Shown: positions 18,009 to 27,477, counted from the stretch's first letter. The stretch is DNA of 64,000 nucleotides from DATKEJ01 sp963768715 (GCA_963768715.1 CAVYJC010000010.1:310001-374000); one strand, 5' to 3'. The notes: generated by a model not told the origin, from the sequence alone. Translations and numbers: made by a program.

Positions 18009-18851
18009 TTGGATCCACTCAACGCTTTCATTCTTCTGGCCGCCGGCGTCGGCGGAGGCTTCATCGCCGGCCTGGTGGGTGTCGGAGGCGGCATCGTGTT
18101 CGCACCCGTGCTCTTTTACTTCTTCCAGAGCACCGGCATGGCGCCCGAGGTAATCGCGCCCATGACGGTCGGAACGAGCCTCCTGTGTACGCTCACCGCC
18201 TCGAGTATGAGCGCCTGGCAGCATCACCTTAAGATGTCGGTCTTGTGGTCTGTCGCCGTTCGAGTCGGCCTGCTCAGCGCTGCGGCGCTATTCCTCATCG
18301 TTGCATTCGTGACGACGCAGTCGTGGTACGATCGCTTCGCCTTCCAACTCGTCTTCGGGGCTCTGCTCCTGGTCGTTTCCATCAGGATGTTCGCTCAGAA
18401 CGAGCGCGTCAGCTCCGATGCAGAAGGGCCTGACGTCGCAAGGCGGCGTTTCTCCCTCCTCGCGCTCGGCGGTATCGGCTCGGCGGCCGGCACGATCGCT
18501 GCGCTGGCCGGTGTCGGCGGAGGCATCATTATGGTGCCCGCCTACAATCAGATCCTGCGACTTCCCATGAGACTGTCCGTGGGAACGTCTTCGGGATCCA
18601 TCGTCCTGATCTCCATCATAGGCGTGGTGGGATACGCAGTCGCAGGCTGGACGGATGGCCATGCACAGACGGCACTCGGCTACGTCGACCTGGTACACGG
18701 ACTGGTTCTCGCCCTTCCCGCGATTCCCGGAGCACAACTCGGAGCCCGAGTCGCCCATCTCGTCCCGCGGAGGCTGCTGCAGATGGCGTTCGCACTTCTG
18801 GCGGGACTCGTCGCCGCCAGAATGCTCATCACAGCCGTTTCAGGACAATAG
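18009..18851 (+). CDS. TauE/SafE (DUF81) family permease
   Basis: 280 residues with about eight membrane segments and the twofold repeat GGFIAGLVGVGGGIVFAPVL and AALAGVGGGIIMVPAYNQ that defines the sulfite exporter TauE/SafE family. The start is a TTG six bases after the ctpA stop. Members export sulfite, sulfoacetate or other anions; the substrate here is not known. Confidence 0.9.
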   Translation: MDPLNAFILLAAGVGGGFIAGLVGVGGGIVFAPVLFYFFQSTGMAPEVIAPMTVGTSLLCTLTASSMSAWQHHLKMSVLWSVAVRVGLLSAAALFLIVAFVTTQSWYDRFAFQLVFGALLLVVSIRMFAQNERVSSDAEGPDVARRRFSLLALGGIGSAAGTIAALAGVGGGIIMVPAYNQILRLPMRLSVGTSSGSIVLISIIGVVGYAVAGWTDGHAQTALGYVDLVHGLVLALPAIPGAQLGARVAHLVPRRLLQMAFALLAGLVAARMLITAVSGQ

Positions 18852-18857
18852 CCGGCG

Positions 18858-19061
18858 TCAGTCCTCAACCACGAAGGTCAAATTGACATCAAGGCGGTAC
18901 TTGACAATCTTGTCACCACTGACCACCGCACTCATGTTCTTGATGTTCAGGTGCTTGATGCCGCGGACTGATTGTGCAGCTTCGGCAACCGCCGCTCTCG
19001 CTGCATCGTCCCAGCTCGTCTCCGATTCTGCAATTACCTCGAGTACCTTGGCGATAGCCAT
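18858..19061 (-). CDS. Dodecin family protein
   Basis: 67 residues, the typical dodecin size, with a beta-alpha-beta-beta fold readable as AKVLEVIAESETSWDDAARAAV, GIKHLNIKNMSAVV and YRLDVNLTFVVED. Dodecins form twelve-subunit flavin or CoA storage cages. The conserved SWDDAA helix start is intact. It converges on the TauE gene with six bases between. Confidence 0.93.
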   Translation of the reverse strand: MAIAKVLEVIAESETSWDDAARAAVAEAAQSVRGIKHLNIKNMSAVVSGDKIVKYRLDVNLTFVVED

Positions 19062-19302
19062 ATCAACCTCCTGGTTTGATGAGTGTCAGAGTTTCAGACG
19101 TGAAACTAAGGACCTCGCCTCCGTCCCACAACGCGACGACTTGAATTCCCCTCTCACTTGAGAGACTCGTGCGGAATTTGTGTGTGGACTGCAAGACTCG
19201 GGACCCCGGGGGTGTCAACGGTTGTATATTTCCTGTCTTGCCGTTCAAGCTCGTCCGGGAGTTCCGGCCGAACGAATGTGAGTCAACCTTCCAGCGGAGT
19301 TC

Positions 19303-20619
19303 ATGTCAGCCGGTACAAAGAAATTAGCCATTCTGGTGGGCGGAGGCCCGGCACCAGGTATCAACAGTGTAATCTCGTCTGCGACCATACGCGCATTGCA
19401 GTTCGGCGTGGACGTTGTCGGCGTTCGCGATGGATTCAAGTGGATTATGCGGGGTGATGTCTCGCACTGCGAGCCCATTACGGTGGACAAGGTGAGCCGC
19501 ATTCACTTCCGAGGTGGTTCCTTCATCGGGATCGCGCGCGACAACCCGACGACGAACAAGAAGTACCTCGAGAACGCCGTCACGTCCCTTCTTCGACTGA
19601 ACGTCGACAAGTTGATCACGATCGGAGGGGACGACACGGCCTACAGCGCCATGCGCCTCGAGGAGATGGCGGCGGGAAGGATTCGCGTGGTGCACGTCCC
19701 TAAAACGATCGACAATGACCTCGATCTGCCGCACGGTATCCCGACGTTCGGGTACAACACGGCCCGGCATATCGGCGTGGAGCTGGTGAAGACCCTGATG
19801 GTGGATGCGCATACGACCTCGCGCTGGTACTTCGTCGTTTCGATGGGGCGAAAGGCCGGACACCTTGCCCTCGGCATAGGGAAGACCGCAGCCACCACCT
19901 TGACGCTCATCCCGGAAGAGTTTCCGGAAAAGGTGATCAAGCTTTCACACATCGTCGATATTCTCGTAGGCGCCATTGTTAAGCGATTGAGCTACGGGCG
20001 AGCTGACGGAGTCGCTATTCTTGCAGAAGGCCTGCTTGAGCAGTTGGATCCCGCCGATCTGGAGATCCTCGAAAGTGTCGAGCGAGACGCACACGGCAAC
20101 ATTCGCCTTGCAGAAGTCAGCTTCGGTGAGATCGTTAAGTACAACGTTCAGAAGCGCCTTGCCGAGTTCGGAATCAGGACGACAATCGTTGCGAAGAACA
20201 TCGGCTATGAACTGCGATGCGCCGATCCCATTCCGTTCGACATCGAATACACCAGAGACCTCGGGTTCTGTGCGGCGCAGTTCGTAATCGAGGGCGGAAA
20301 CGGAGCCATGGTGTCGCTGCAGAACGGCCACTTCGTCCCGATGTACTTCAACGACATCTTCGATCACGAGACCGGGCGCACGCGCGTCCGGATGGTCGAC
20401 GTTTCATCCGAGTATTATCAGATCGCCCGCCATTACATGATCCGCTTGAATCCCGAAGATTTTCGAGATCCGCACGAGCTCGCGAAGTATGCCGCTACGG
20501 TAGGCGTATCGCTCGAGGAGTTCGTCAAACAGTTCGGATACGTCATCGACGTGGATCGCGGATACGAGAACAAACGCGACTACCTCATCCAGGGATCACT
20601 CGTCTCCGACAGGGACTGA
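19303..20619 (+). CDS. Phosphofructokinase, PPi-type (pyrophosphate-fructose 6-phosphate 1-phosphotransferase)
   Basis: 438 residues. The phosphate-donor loop reads GGDDT at 108-112; an aspartate in the second variable position is the known mark of pyrophosphate-dependent enzymes, where ATP enzymes have glycine. PKTIDNDLDLP is at 133-143 and VVSMGRKAGHLAL is the MGR motif that binds fructose 6-phosphate. The enzyme would act reversibly in glycolysis and gluconeogenesis using PPi. It is followed on the same strand by an ATP-type paralogue. Confidence 0.9.
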   Translation: MSAGTKKLAILVGGGPAPGINSVISSATIRALQFGVDVVGVRDGFKWIMRGDVSHCEPITVDKVSRIHFRGGSFIGIARDNPTTNKKYLENAVTSLLRLNVDKLITIGGDDTAYSAMRLEEMAAGRIRVVHVPKTIDNDLDLPHGIPTFGYNTARHIGVELVKTLMVDAHTTSRWYFVVSMGRKAGHLALGIGKTAATTLTLIPEEFPEKVIKLSHIVDILVGAIVKRLSYGRADGVAILAEGLLEQLDPADLEILESVERDAHGNIRLAEVSFGEIVKYNVQKRLAEFGIRTTIVAKNIGYELRCADPIPFDIEYTRDLGFCAAQFVIEGGNGAMVSLQNGHFVPMYFNDIFDHETGRTRVRMVDVSSEYYQIARHYMIRLNPEDFRDPHELAKYAATVGVSLEEFVKQFGYVIDVDRGYENKRDYLIQGSLVSDRD

Positions 20620-20633
20620 CGACCCGAGGTGAG

Positions 20634-20713
20634 GTCCGTGGTCCGGCGTTCGAGCGTTCGAGCGTCGAAGGTCAAGGTCCGAAGGTCGAGGTCCGAAGGT
20701 CCGAAGTCGCAGG
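20634..20713 (+). repeat. Degenerate 6-8 bp tandem repeat (GTCCGAAG/GTCGAAG type)
   Basis: About eleven units of six to eight bases beginning GTC or GTT (GTCCGTG, GTTCGAGC, GTCGAAG, GTCAAG, GTCCGAAG) fill the gap between the two phosphofructokinase genes. The unit family matches the large array at the end of the window. Confidence 0.75.
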
Positions 20714-20814
20714 TACAATCCGAGAGTTCGATCCTGACTAACCGAACAGGGTTCGGCTAAATCGGTTATCTTGCCGAACAGTCCACCACTACACTACTCC
20801 ATGACGACGGACCA

Positions 20815-21960
20815 ATGGCTCAAAGAATGAAAGTTGGAATACTGACGGGCGGCGGCGACTGCCCCGGCCTGAATGCCGTGATCCGGGCCGTTTCGAAGAG
20901 CCTGATGTCTCGTTGCGGCGCCGAGGTCTATGGCTTCGAGGACGGCTTTCAAGGACTGATTGAGAAGCGCTGCCGCCCCTTGGAGTATCGTGACGTCAGC
21001 GGCATTCTCACACGCGGCGGTACGATCCTGGGCACGAGCAACCGCGCCAATCCTTTCAACCACCTTCCTGCAGGCGGCGCCGATGTTTCGGATGAAGTCG
21101 TCGAGTACGCCCATTCGCTAGGCCTGGTCGGACTCGTAGCCATCGGCGGCGACGGCACGATGTCCATTGCCAACGGCTTGTTCAAGAAGGGCCTGAACGT
21201 CGTCGGCGTTCCCAAAACGATCGATAACGACCTCGTGGGCACGGATAGAACGTTCGGCTTCGACACGGCCGTCTCGATCGCCACCGAGGCACTCGACCGC
21301 CTGCACTCGACCGCTCAGGCACATCGCCGTGTCATGATCTGCGAAACGATGGGACGGTACGCCGGCTGGATAGCCCTCCATGCCGGTGTGGCAAGTGGCT
21401 CGGACATAATTCTCATTCCGGAGATCGGTTTCGACATCGAGGAGGTCGTCGAGGTCTGTCGTCGGCGAGATCTCGGTGGCCAGCGCTATACGATCGTTGC
21501 CGTGGCCGAAGGCGCCAAGGCGGTGGACGGCGGGCTGATCATTCGGGAGACAGACGAGACGAGTCCCGATCCGATTCGGCTTGGCGGGATAGGGCACGTG
21601 CTGGCAGACCAGATCAAGAGACGATTCGAGGGCGAGGTACGAACGACGGTTCTCGGCCACGTCCAGCGAGGCGGTACGCCTACCGCCTTCGACAGGGTGT
21701 TGGCGTCGGGATTCGGCGCCTATGCCGCCGCCATGGTCGAAGCTAACGTCTTTGGTTACATGGTGGCGTATCGGAAGAACAGGCTAACTCACGTGCCGCT
21801 CGAAGCCGTGGCAAACAAGACACGGACGGTACCTCTGGATTCGCTGGTCCTTGCCGCGGCGCGCGCCGTTGGCACCTCATTCGGTGCGGAAGACGTGGAG
21901 GCCCGATTCCAGGCGCGTCACCACGAGGAAGAGATCCCGACTGCTGAGCCGGTAGTCTGA
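20815..21960 (+). CDS. pfkA: ATP-type 6-phosphofructokinase
   Basis: 381 residues. The donor loop is GGDGT at 111-115 with the glycine expected for ATP use, followed by PKTIDNDLVGTD at 133-144 and the MGR motif ETMGRYAGWIA. The N-terminal GGGDCPGLNAVIR and the C-terminal LGHVQRGGTPTAFDRV are standard. It commits fructose 6-phosphate to glycolysis. Length is intermediate between the bacterial PfkA (about 320) and the long PPi forms. It overlaps the next gene by one base. Confidence 0.92.
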   Translation: MAQRMKVGILTGGGDCPGLNAVIRAVSKSLMSRCGAEVYGFEDGFQGLIEKRCRPLEYRDVSGILTRGGTILGTSNRANPFNHLPAGGADVSDEVVEYAHSLGLVGLVAIGGDGTMSIANGLFKKGLNVVGVPKTIDNDLVGTDRTFGFDTAVSIATEALDRLHSTAQAHRRVMICETMGRYAGWIALHAGVASGSDIILIPEIGFDIEEVVEVCRRRDLGGQRYTIVAVAEGAKAVDGGLIIRETDETSPDPIRLGGIGHVLADQIKRRFEGEVRTTVLGHVQRGGTPTAFDRVLASGFGAYAAAMVEANVFGYMVAYRKNRLTHVPLEAVANKTRTVPLDSLVLAAARAVGTSFGAEDVEARFQARHHEEEIPTAEPVV

Positions 21961-22871
21961 TGGAAGTGCTCATCACAGGCGGGTCCGGCTTTATCGGATC
22001 CTACGTCCTTCGGAAGCTGGCCTCGTCCGACCATGCCGTGCGCGTTCTCTCACGCGACACATCTTCCGACAGGCTCGCCGTTTCTGCCGACAATTTGAGC
22101 CTGACGCAGGGCGACGTCCTCGACGCATCTTCCCTCGACAGCGCTATGGACGGCGTCGATGCCGTGATCCATCTCGTCGGCATTATCGACGAGATCCCGT
22201 CGCGCGGAATAACCTTCGAAAACGTCCACGTCGAAGGCACCCGAAACATTGTGAACGCAGCCATGAGGGCGCGGGTGCGAACGTTCGTCCACATGAGTGC
22301 GAACGGAGCTCGAAAGGACGGTGTCTCCAGGTACCAGACGACGAAATGGGAGGCCGAGAAAATCGTCGAGTCGGCCGGCTTTGCCCGATGGACGATCTTC
22401 AGACCGTCCATCGTTTTCGGGAAGCCTGATCCCGATCGGCCGGAGTTTGCGTCAAAGCTCGTTCGCCAGCTGATTAAGCCTTTCCCCATCTTGCCCGTTT
22501 TCGGAGACGGCAAATATCGACTGCAGCCTGTGGCCGTCGAATCGTTGGCGGATGCGATGACTCTCGCTCTGGATCGATCGTTTCAGCACCCGATATTCGT
22601 TCCGGCAGGGCCGGAGGCACTCACCTACATCGAGATCCTCGATCGACTCACCGCGGCCATTGGATCCAAGCCGAAGCCCAAAATCCACGTCCCTGTCTCA
22701 TTGGTATCCGCCGGGATCGCAGCCCTGGGCTGGACCGGACTCCTACCCATCAGCTCCGATCAACTCAGCATGCTGCTCGAAGACAACACGGGAGATTTCG
22801 AGCGCTTTCACGATGTCTTCGGGCTGGAGCCGATTGCGTTCAGCGTGGAGAACCTGTCGTATCTCGGGTGA
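21960..22871 (+). CDS. NAD(P)-binding protein, NDUFA9-like atypical SDR
   Basis: 303 residues. The Rossmann motif TGGSGFIGSYVLRKL lies at the N-terminus, with DAVIHLVGIIDE and the atypical-SDR stretch FVHMSANGARKDGVSRYQTTKWEAE in the core. WTIFRPSIVFGKPD and FPILPVFGDGKYRLQPV are characteristic of the complex I NDUFA9-related reductase group. The start ATG shares its A with the pfkA stop codon. Its exact role is unknown; members have been linked to quinone or lipid metabolism. Confidence 0.85.
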   Translation: MEVLITGGSGFIGSYVLRKLASSDHAVRVLSRDTSSDRLAVSADNLSLTQGDVLDASSLDSAMDGVDAVIHLVGIIDEIPSRGITFENVHVEGTRNIVNAAMRARVRTFVHMSANGARKDGVSRYQTTKWEAEKIVESAGFARWTIFRPSIVFGKPDPDRPEFASKLVRQLIKPFPILPVFGDGKYRLQPVAVESLADAMTLALDRSFQHPIFVPAGPEALTYIEILDRLTAAIGSKPKPKIHVPVSLVSAGIAALGWTGLLPISSDQLSMLLEDNTGDFERFHDVFGLEPIAFSVENLSYLG

Positions 22872-22897
22872 GTGGGGCGAGAAGTGCGATGTAGGCC

Positions 22898-22925
22898 CGT
22901 CATCCTCGCGCAGGCGGGGATCCAT
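22898..22925. repeat. REP-like palindromic element, copy 1
   Basis: ATCCTCGC and GCGGGGAT arms around GCAG, related to the copy at 49328-49352. The rest of the 154-base gap shows no gene. Confidence 0.55.
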
Positions 22926-23025
22926 GGGTCGCAATGATGAATGATCAATGCAGAACGAGGAATGGCTGCCGCCGGCCAACCCACGCACGCCGAGCTGAGC
23001 ATCGAGCGCGCCGAGCCTGCGCCCG

Positions 23026-23693
23026 CTACTTCAAGACGACCATCTTCCCCAACTTCACCTTCCTCGTGCCTTCCACTCGAAGTTCGACGCTGTAGAAATA
23101 CACCCCGCTCGGGACCTGAGTCGCATTCCAAGAGACATCCTGGTATCCGGCTTTTTGGACAGCATCAACCGCGCGTGCAACCCGTTGCCCAATCGAGTTG
23201 AAGACCTCAATTCGGACGTTGCCGTCCGTGGGCAAGGCATAGGCGATCTTCGTCGTCGGATTGAAGGGATTCGGAAAATTGCCGCTGAGCATGAGCTCCG
23301 TTGGCGCTTCGGGCTCGATCTTGATCGTTCTGGATTCGAGTTGTCCGGTTGCCGAGGAGACGTCGAACCGCAGATCGGTAACTTCGCCGACGGGGGCCTT
23401 TTCGTCCAGGTCGAAGGTGAATACTACGATCCTCGGTTTACCCGGCCCGAGCACCCCGATCTGATTAGTCGTTGCCCAAAGGTGATCCATGCGGGAGTGC
23501 CACCGAGTTGAACCGAGACGTCTTTCAGCGGATGGCTCGTGGAGTTTAGGACCTCGAGCTCGATCCGGTTTGACTCCGAAGCATAGGGAATGGCGTACGC
23601 GCCGGACGCTGCCTTCTTTGAGACCGGCTGAGCGACCGTCGAGTTGATGATCAACAGCCAGACGAAAATCGTGATAATAAATGTCTTTGCCAT
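23026..23693 (-). pseudogene. Cassette copy 1, gene C: small secreted T9SS-sorted protein, frameshifted
   Basis: Two overlapping minus-strand frames (23424-23693 and 23026-23490) together match the intact 222-residue paralogue at 28215-28883 over its whole length. The first encodes a signal peptide and the YAIPYASESNRIELEVLNST segment. The second begins in the TTNQIGVLGPGKPRIVV region and runs to the sorting domain NPFNPTTKIAYALP and the end KLGKMVVLK. The locus is 668 bases against 669 for the paralogue, so one base is missing; the break falls in a G run at 23475-23477. Either this copy is inactivated or the base was lost in sequencing. It starts eight bases after gene B of the same cassette. 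Confidence 0.85.
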
Positions 23694-23701
23694 ACCTACG
23701 G

Positions 23702-25681
23702 TTACTTTGTGGGCTGTATCTCTACGGGCAACTCATGAACCGCGTAAGATGCATTCATGTTTGAGTGAACGTCGTAGTACTCGATGGCGACGGTTCTCGG
23801 CCGAATCGATAGCCCGGTCGAGTGCGTCGGCGGTTGCTTGCCAAAGTGCAGCGTCGCTATGATCTCCCAATCATCGGTTGCAAGATCGTGCCAGGGATAG
23901 TCGTTCTTCGTGGCGGTGTAGCTTGCACGGATAAAGTGGTGACCGTCTTTTTGGAGTTGTTGGATCTGACCACCATACCCCGTCTCTGAATTGAGAACGC
24001 CATCCTCGGTGCCTTCCAGCCAGAGTTCGGTGCTGTCGTAGAAAACGTCGACAACGACGGCGGAAAGGGTGTTCGTCGGCAGGGACGACGAATCCGCCTT
24101 GGCTTCAATATTCACCCAGTGATCGTGCGGCGGATGGCTGGTTACATGGAGTCTGACATATGAGCCAACCCCCGCACCCAACGCCTGAACACTCTCCCCT
24201 ATTTGGGTCGACCCGCCGCCGAACCTTGGAATAAGAAGATCTGCTTGCGCATCAGTGAGCCCAGTCGAGGCTCCTGCGGTCGTGTTGGCAAGCCACTTAG
24301 TAAAGTCGAGCGCAGTTACCTGCGTGTCGAAATTGAAGTCGCTTGGTTGGTACCCAGTAGCCCCTGCGGTAGTAGCCGCAAGCCACGCGGTGAAATCAAG
24401 CGCTGTAACCTGACCGTCTGCGTTGGCGTCGGCCGCCCACATGGCGTAAACCGTATCGGGAGTCGTCGTGACAACTTTCTGGGGGCGCACTCCGTACGCG
24501 TGCCCCGTCGTGAAGTCGTGCTCGGCGTAATAGCCAGTCATGTCAACTGTTGTGTCCGACATGACGATGATGTGGTTGCGGTGGTCGACGACGACGAAGT
24601 AGTGGCCGGGCGGAGGCTTCAGAAACTGCACGCGCGCGGTGGAATCGGCCCAAAGTGGCGCCGCGGACCGTGACACGACGCTGTCGACTCCCGCCGTATC
24701 GACGATCGAAACCAGGATCCAGTCCACGGCATTGGCGGACGGCACCCAATAGGGTTCAAGCTCACCATAATACCAGGGTGAGCCCGAATAGGGATGGGTC
24801 GAGGGCACAACGTTCATCAACCCCGTGCTCATTGACTGCAGTGCGACTTTCAGATCAAGAGTGAAGAGCGTATCACCCTGTTCTATATAGGAAGAGTCGG
24901 CTCCCCCACCAGTAATGAGTCCGTACGAACGTTCATTTGCGACCTTCTTGTAGACCGAATTCGGATAACTGCTGATCAGCGCTGCGTAACGCGAATCCGC
25001 CTCGGACATGTTGCCTGAACCAAAGCGCGCGTCAAAGTCTGCATAAAGTGCATAGACATAACTCGCGACCTCTTTTATGTAACTCGGATACGATGGGTCT
25101 TGGGTCGCAGACAGAAGCACCTGCTCGGGCCAAGAGTAATCGTACATCCAGGGATATTTGTTAAACGTGCTCGAGAACGCCATCCCAAGCGAATCCATCG
25201 ACGCCTCACTGACACCAGGGGGATTTGCAACGTTGAAATTTCCGGCCGCGACCTGTGTAAGTGACCCGTCGGGTGAAAGGAAACGAATCTTCAGTGTGTA
25301 GTCTCCTGCCTGTTCCCAGACCGGAAAAGAGAGGAGGAGATTGAAGGTCGTCGAGCGAGATTCTTGAGGTGCGTATGACACATCTACGGGTGATAACAGC
25401 AGATCATAGTACATGCGGTGCCCCCACACCTCGCTCCCGTCCGGTGCATATAGATCATATTGGAGAAATGACCTTCCGCCAGGCCATGCGGCAGGCCCAA
25501 AGTTCTGCACTTTTGTCGTCGGATTGGTTAGCGTAACCGTGACAAAAATCGGTTCGAAGCGGTTGTAGGTTGACTTATCGAAGTCGAGGTCGACCGTGGG
25601 CAGGGCATCGTATTGCTGACCAAATGCTGTATCGCAACCCATCAGCAGCACCAGTAACAACAGCTTCTCGAGGATACTCAT
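23702..25681 (-). CDS. Cassette copy 1, gene B: secreted protein with dockerin-like and cohesin-like regions
   Basis: 659 residues. Signal peptide MSILEKLLLLVLLMGCDTAFG, then an Ig-like N-terminal domain to about 150. A domain at about 300-395 ends in the VVVDHRNHIIVMSD motif common in FCB surface proteins. Two EF-hand-like dockerin units follow (DANADGQVTALDF at 418-430 and DFNFDTQVTALDF at 448-460). A cohesin-like beta domain lies at about 507-615 (YVRLHVTS, VVVDVFYDSTELWLEG, EIIATLHFG). It has no sorting domain of its own; the next gene supplies one. The last 350 residues are similar to the paralogue at 28886-30922, while the first 290 are not. Function unknown. Confidence 0.75.
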   Translation of the reverse strand: MSILEKLLLLVLLMGCDTAFGQQYDALPTVDLDFDKSTYNRFEPIFVTVTLTNPTTKVQNFGPAAWPGGRSFLQYDLYAPDGSEVWGHRMYYDLLLSPVDVSYAPQESRSTTFNLLLSFPVWEQAGDYTLKIRFLSPDGSLTQVAAGNFNVANPPGVSEASMDSLGMAFSSTFNKYPWMYDYSWPEQVLLSATQDPSYPSYIKEVASYVYALYADFDARFGSGNMSEADSRYAALISSYPNSVYKKVANERSYGLITGGGADSSYIEQGDTLFTLDLKVALQSMSTGLMNVVPSTHPYSGSPWYYGELEPYWVPSANAVDWILVSIVDTAGVDSVVSRSAAPLWADSTARVQFLKPPPGHYFVVVDHRNHIIVMSDTTVDMTGYYAEHDFTTGHAYGVRPQKVVTTTPDTVYAMWAADANADGQVTALDFTAWLAATTAGATGYQPSDFNFDTQVTALDFTKWLANTTAGASTGLTDAQADLLIPRFGGGSTQIGESVQALGAGVGSYVRLHVTSHPPHDHWVNIEAKADSSSLPTNTLSAVVVDVFYDSTELWLEGTEDGVLNSETGYGGQIQQLQKDGHHFIRASYTATKNDYPWHDLATDDWEIIATLHFGKQPPTHSTGLSIRPRTVAIEYYDVHSNMNASYAVHELPVEIQPTK

Positions 25682-25690
25682 AGCAGTTCC

Positions 25691-27241
25691 CTACTTCAAT
25701 CTGAACTGAGCCTTGTCTTCCAATGAAAACATGTCTGTGCTGCCAGGTCCATGTCCGATTCGCATCGGTGATTCACCTGTTAGCGGGTGTGTGTTCATTG
25801 GCCCAATGCCAACCGCGTGTCCCACCTCGTGCAAAGTCGTCAGTCGTATGATATCGGCGACGGATTCACCTGCGGAGTATCCATCGACCTCATCGTTGAC
25901 GCCTGTTCGTGAAAGGAGATCAAGCGGGTTCACGAGGCCAATACCGCCACCATCGAGATCTTGACCCGTGTATTGCGAAACCCAGAGGGGTACATAATCT
26001 GGAATAGGATATACAAACGTGTGTACTGCGAACTCGGGTATCGAGTTAACGTCAACATCCAAGAGATTCGAGATGGTGTTAACATATACCCTACTGAGTG
26101 TTGGGTCTAACGCAGTCTTATTCCCGTACAACGCCGTGGTGGTCTCTCCGTAAAGTACCCCTAGGGAATCTGGGTAGCACCAATGAGGACTTGCGTTGCA
26201 CAAGACACCGTTGACGCGGCGCCCTGTCCAGTATCGACCGTTCGTCACGATGAAGCCGTCCATTACTGAGTCTCTCGGCAGGCCAGGTATTTTCACCCCA
26301 AAGCCCTTATCCTGCACCTTGATGTCGTTAAGTGCGACCTTTCCATTCGTTTCGTTTTCCCCCAACCACTGAAGCTGTAAAGATCCGGGGAATCCCCCTC
26401 TTTGCATTCCGTGGGCAATCAGCCCCGCCACTCGGTACGCCTTTACAAAAAGTTGATTTTCGAGTTCTTGGGCAGCCCAGCCCGCATACATTGACTCCAC
26501 TGTGTCCACAAAAACCTCCTTGACCATCGGACTCAGGCGGTAGTGGTTCGGACCGATCATCACGCCTCGATACTCGGAAAGCTTCGTTATGCCGTCCCCG
26601 TGGTGGTGGTTTACGAACTCGGTAGTCTTTTCCCAGTCCCACTCAGCGTCGTCTGCAACTGGTACCCCATTTGTGTCGGGTAGTGAGAGCGATGCACCGT
26701 TCAGAAAGTCCATTTCCCAAGCATCAGCGATCCCGTCATCGTCGGAATCGCTTGGAAACCACGTAGTGCTACCCGTTCGCAGTACCTGGCCATTCTTGTC
26801 GCGAAGAACAAAGTCGAAATGAAAGACTCCCCACCAAGCATGTGATTCAACGATTACGAGGGCGTTCCCGTTGGGGTCGACAGGTATGACTTTGGGATCG
26901 ATGGTCCCGTCCAGCCAGGTAAATGTTGTATCAGGAAATGGATGAAGCTGGAGAGTCGCATCCATGGTCCAATTGTCGGGTGGAGGATTGCACGGAATGT
27001 CACAATAGAACACTTGGATGCCAATGAGCGAATCTGGGCACGGCGCATAGTTTGGTGACCCAGCGTAGCAGGACGTTGTGGCAGCCTTCTGGAGGACCGT
27101 GGCGCCCTGGCCCATATCCAAAATCAAAGCTCTGAAGGAAGGGGCGCCATTACCCGCGGCCGAATCCACGTGAACTGGCTCGAGTGGGGAGATGTAAACT
27201 GTATCCCGAATCGTAACCTGCCCCTCGACGGCAGAAACCAC
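25691..27241 (-). CDS. Cassette copy 1, gene A: exported zinc-metallopeptidase-like protein, signal peptide out of frame
   Basis: 516 residues as an open frame from a GTG at 27241. It contains a calcium-loop segment DSDDDGIADAWEMD and a zinc-protease motif HEVGHAVG at 471-478, followed by SPMRIGHG, which could be a Met-turn. The first residues EGQVTIRDTVYI match the mature start of the paralogue at 30933-32531. The expected signal peptide is encoded just upstream from an ATG at 27320 (MFRLLTLSLSLS), but in another frame: that reading hits TAG right after a (CT)10 tract. Adding two bases or removing one would give a 543-residue protein. It may be phase-off, decayed or mis-sequenced. Confidence 0.7.
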   Translation of the reverse strand: MVSAVEGQVTIRDTVYISPLEPVHVDSAAGNGAPSFRALILDMGQGATVLQKAATTSCYAGSPNYAPCPDSLIGIQVFYCDIPCNPPPDNWTMDATLQLHPFPDTTFTWLDGTIDPKVIPVDPNGNALVIVESHAWWGVFHFDFVLRDKNGQVLRTGSTTWFPSDSDDDGIADAWEMDFLNGASLSLPDTNGVPVADDAEWDWEKTTEFVNHHHGDGITKLSEYRGVMIGPNHYRLSPMVKEVFVDTVESMYAGWAAQELENQLFVKAYRVAGLIAHGMQRGGFPGSLQLQWLGENETNGKVALNDIKVQDKGFGVKIPGLPRDSVMDGFIVTNGRYWTGRRVNGVLCNASPHWCYPDSLGVLYGETTTALYGNKTALDPTLSRVYVNTISNLLDVDVNSIPEFAVHTFVYPIPDYVPLWVSQYTGQDLDGGGIGLVNPLDLLSRTGVNDEVDGYSAGESVADIIRLTTLHEVGHAVGIGPMNTHPLTGESPMRIGHGPGSTDMFSLEDKAQFRLK

Positions 27242-27284
27242 GCCAACCGTCAGCGCGGCAAGGAGAATCGATCTGCGCCTAACA

Positions 27285-27304
27285 AGAGAGAGAGAGAGAG
27301 AGAG
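27285..27304 (-). repeat. (CT)10 dinucleotide tract in the leader of gene A, copy 1
   Basis: Ten perfect AG units on the plus strand, read as CT in the coding direction, within the would-be signal-peptide codons. The same tract, also ten units, is at 32496-32515. In this copy the GTTTTAG that follows the tract in copy 2 is shortened to GTTAG. Confidence 0.95.
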
Positions 27305-27394
27305 TTAAAAGGCGAAACATGGCGTTCCGGCGGGCTGCGATCATGACGGTCATTAAGAAGACGCGCAGGAATGGGTGGGAAGGGATCATCCAAA

Positions 27395-27477
27395 CTTGAA
27401 ACCTAGCACTTGAAACTTGAGGTCATGCGCCTCCTTTGAAGTCCGGCTCTACGTACAGCTTCAAGTTTAAAGTCTCC
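27395..27477. repeat. Inverted heptamer-array element, copy 1
   Basis: Four 7-mers at 27395-27422 (CTTGAAA, CCTAGCA, CTTGAAA, CTTGAGG) and, after about 34 bases, three 7-mers of the complementary type at 27457-27477 (AGCTTCA, AGTTTAA, AGTCTCC). The two arms can pair as an imperfect hairpin. Confidence 0.75.
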
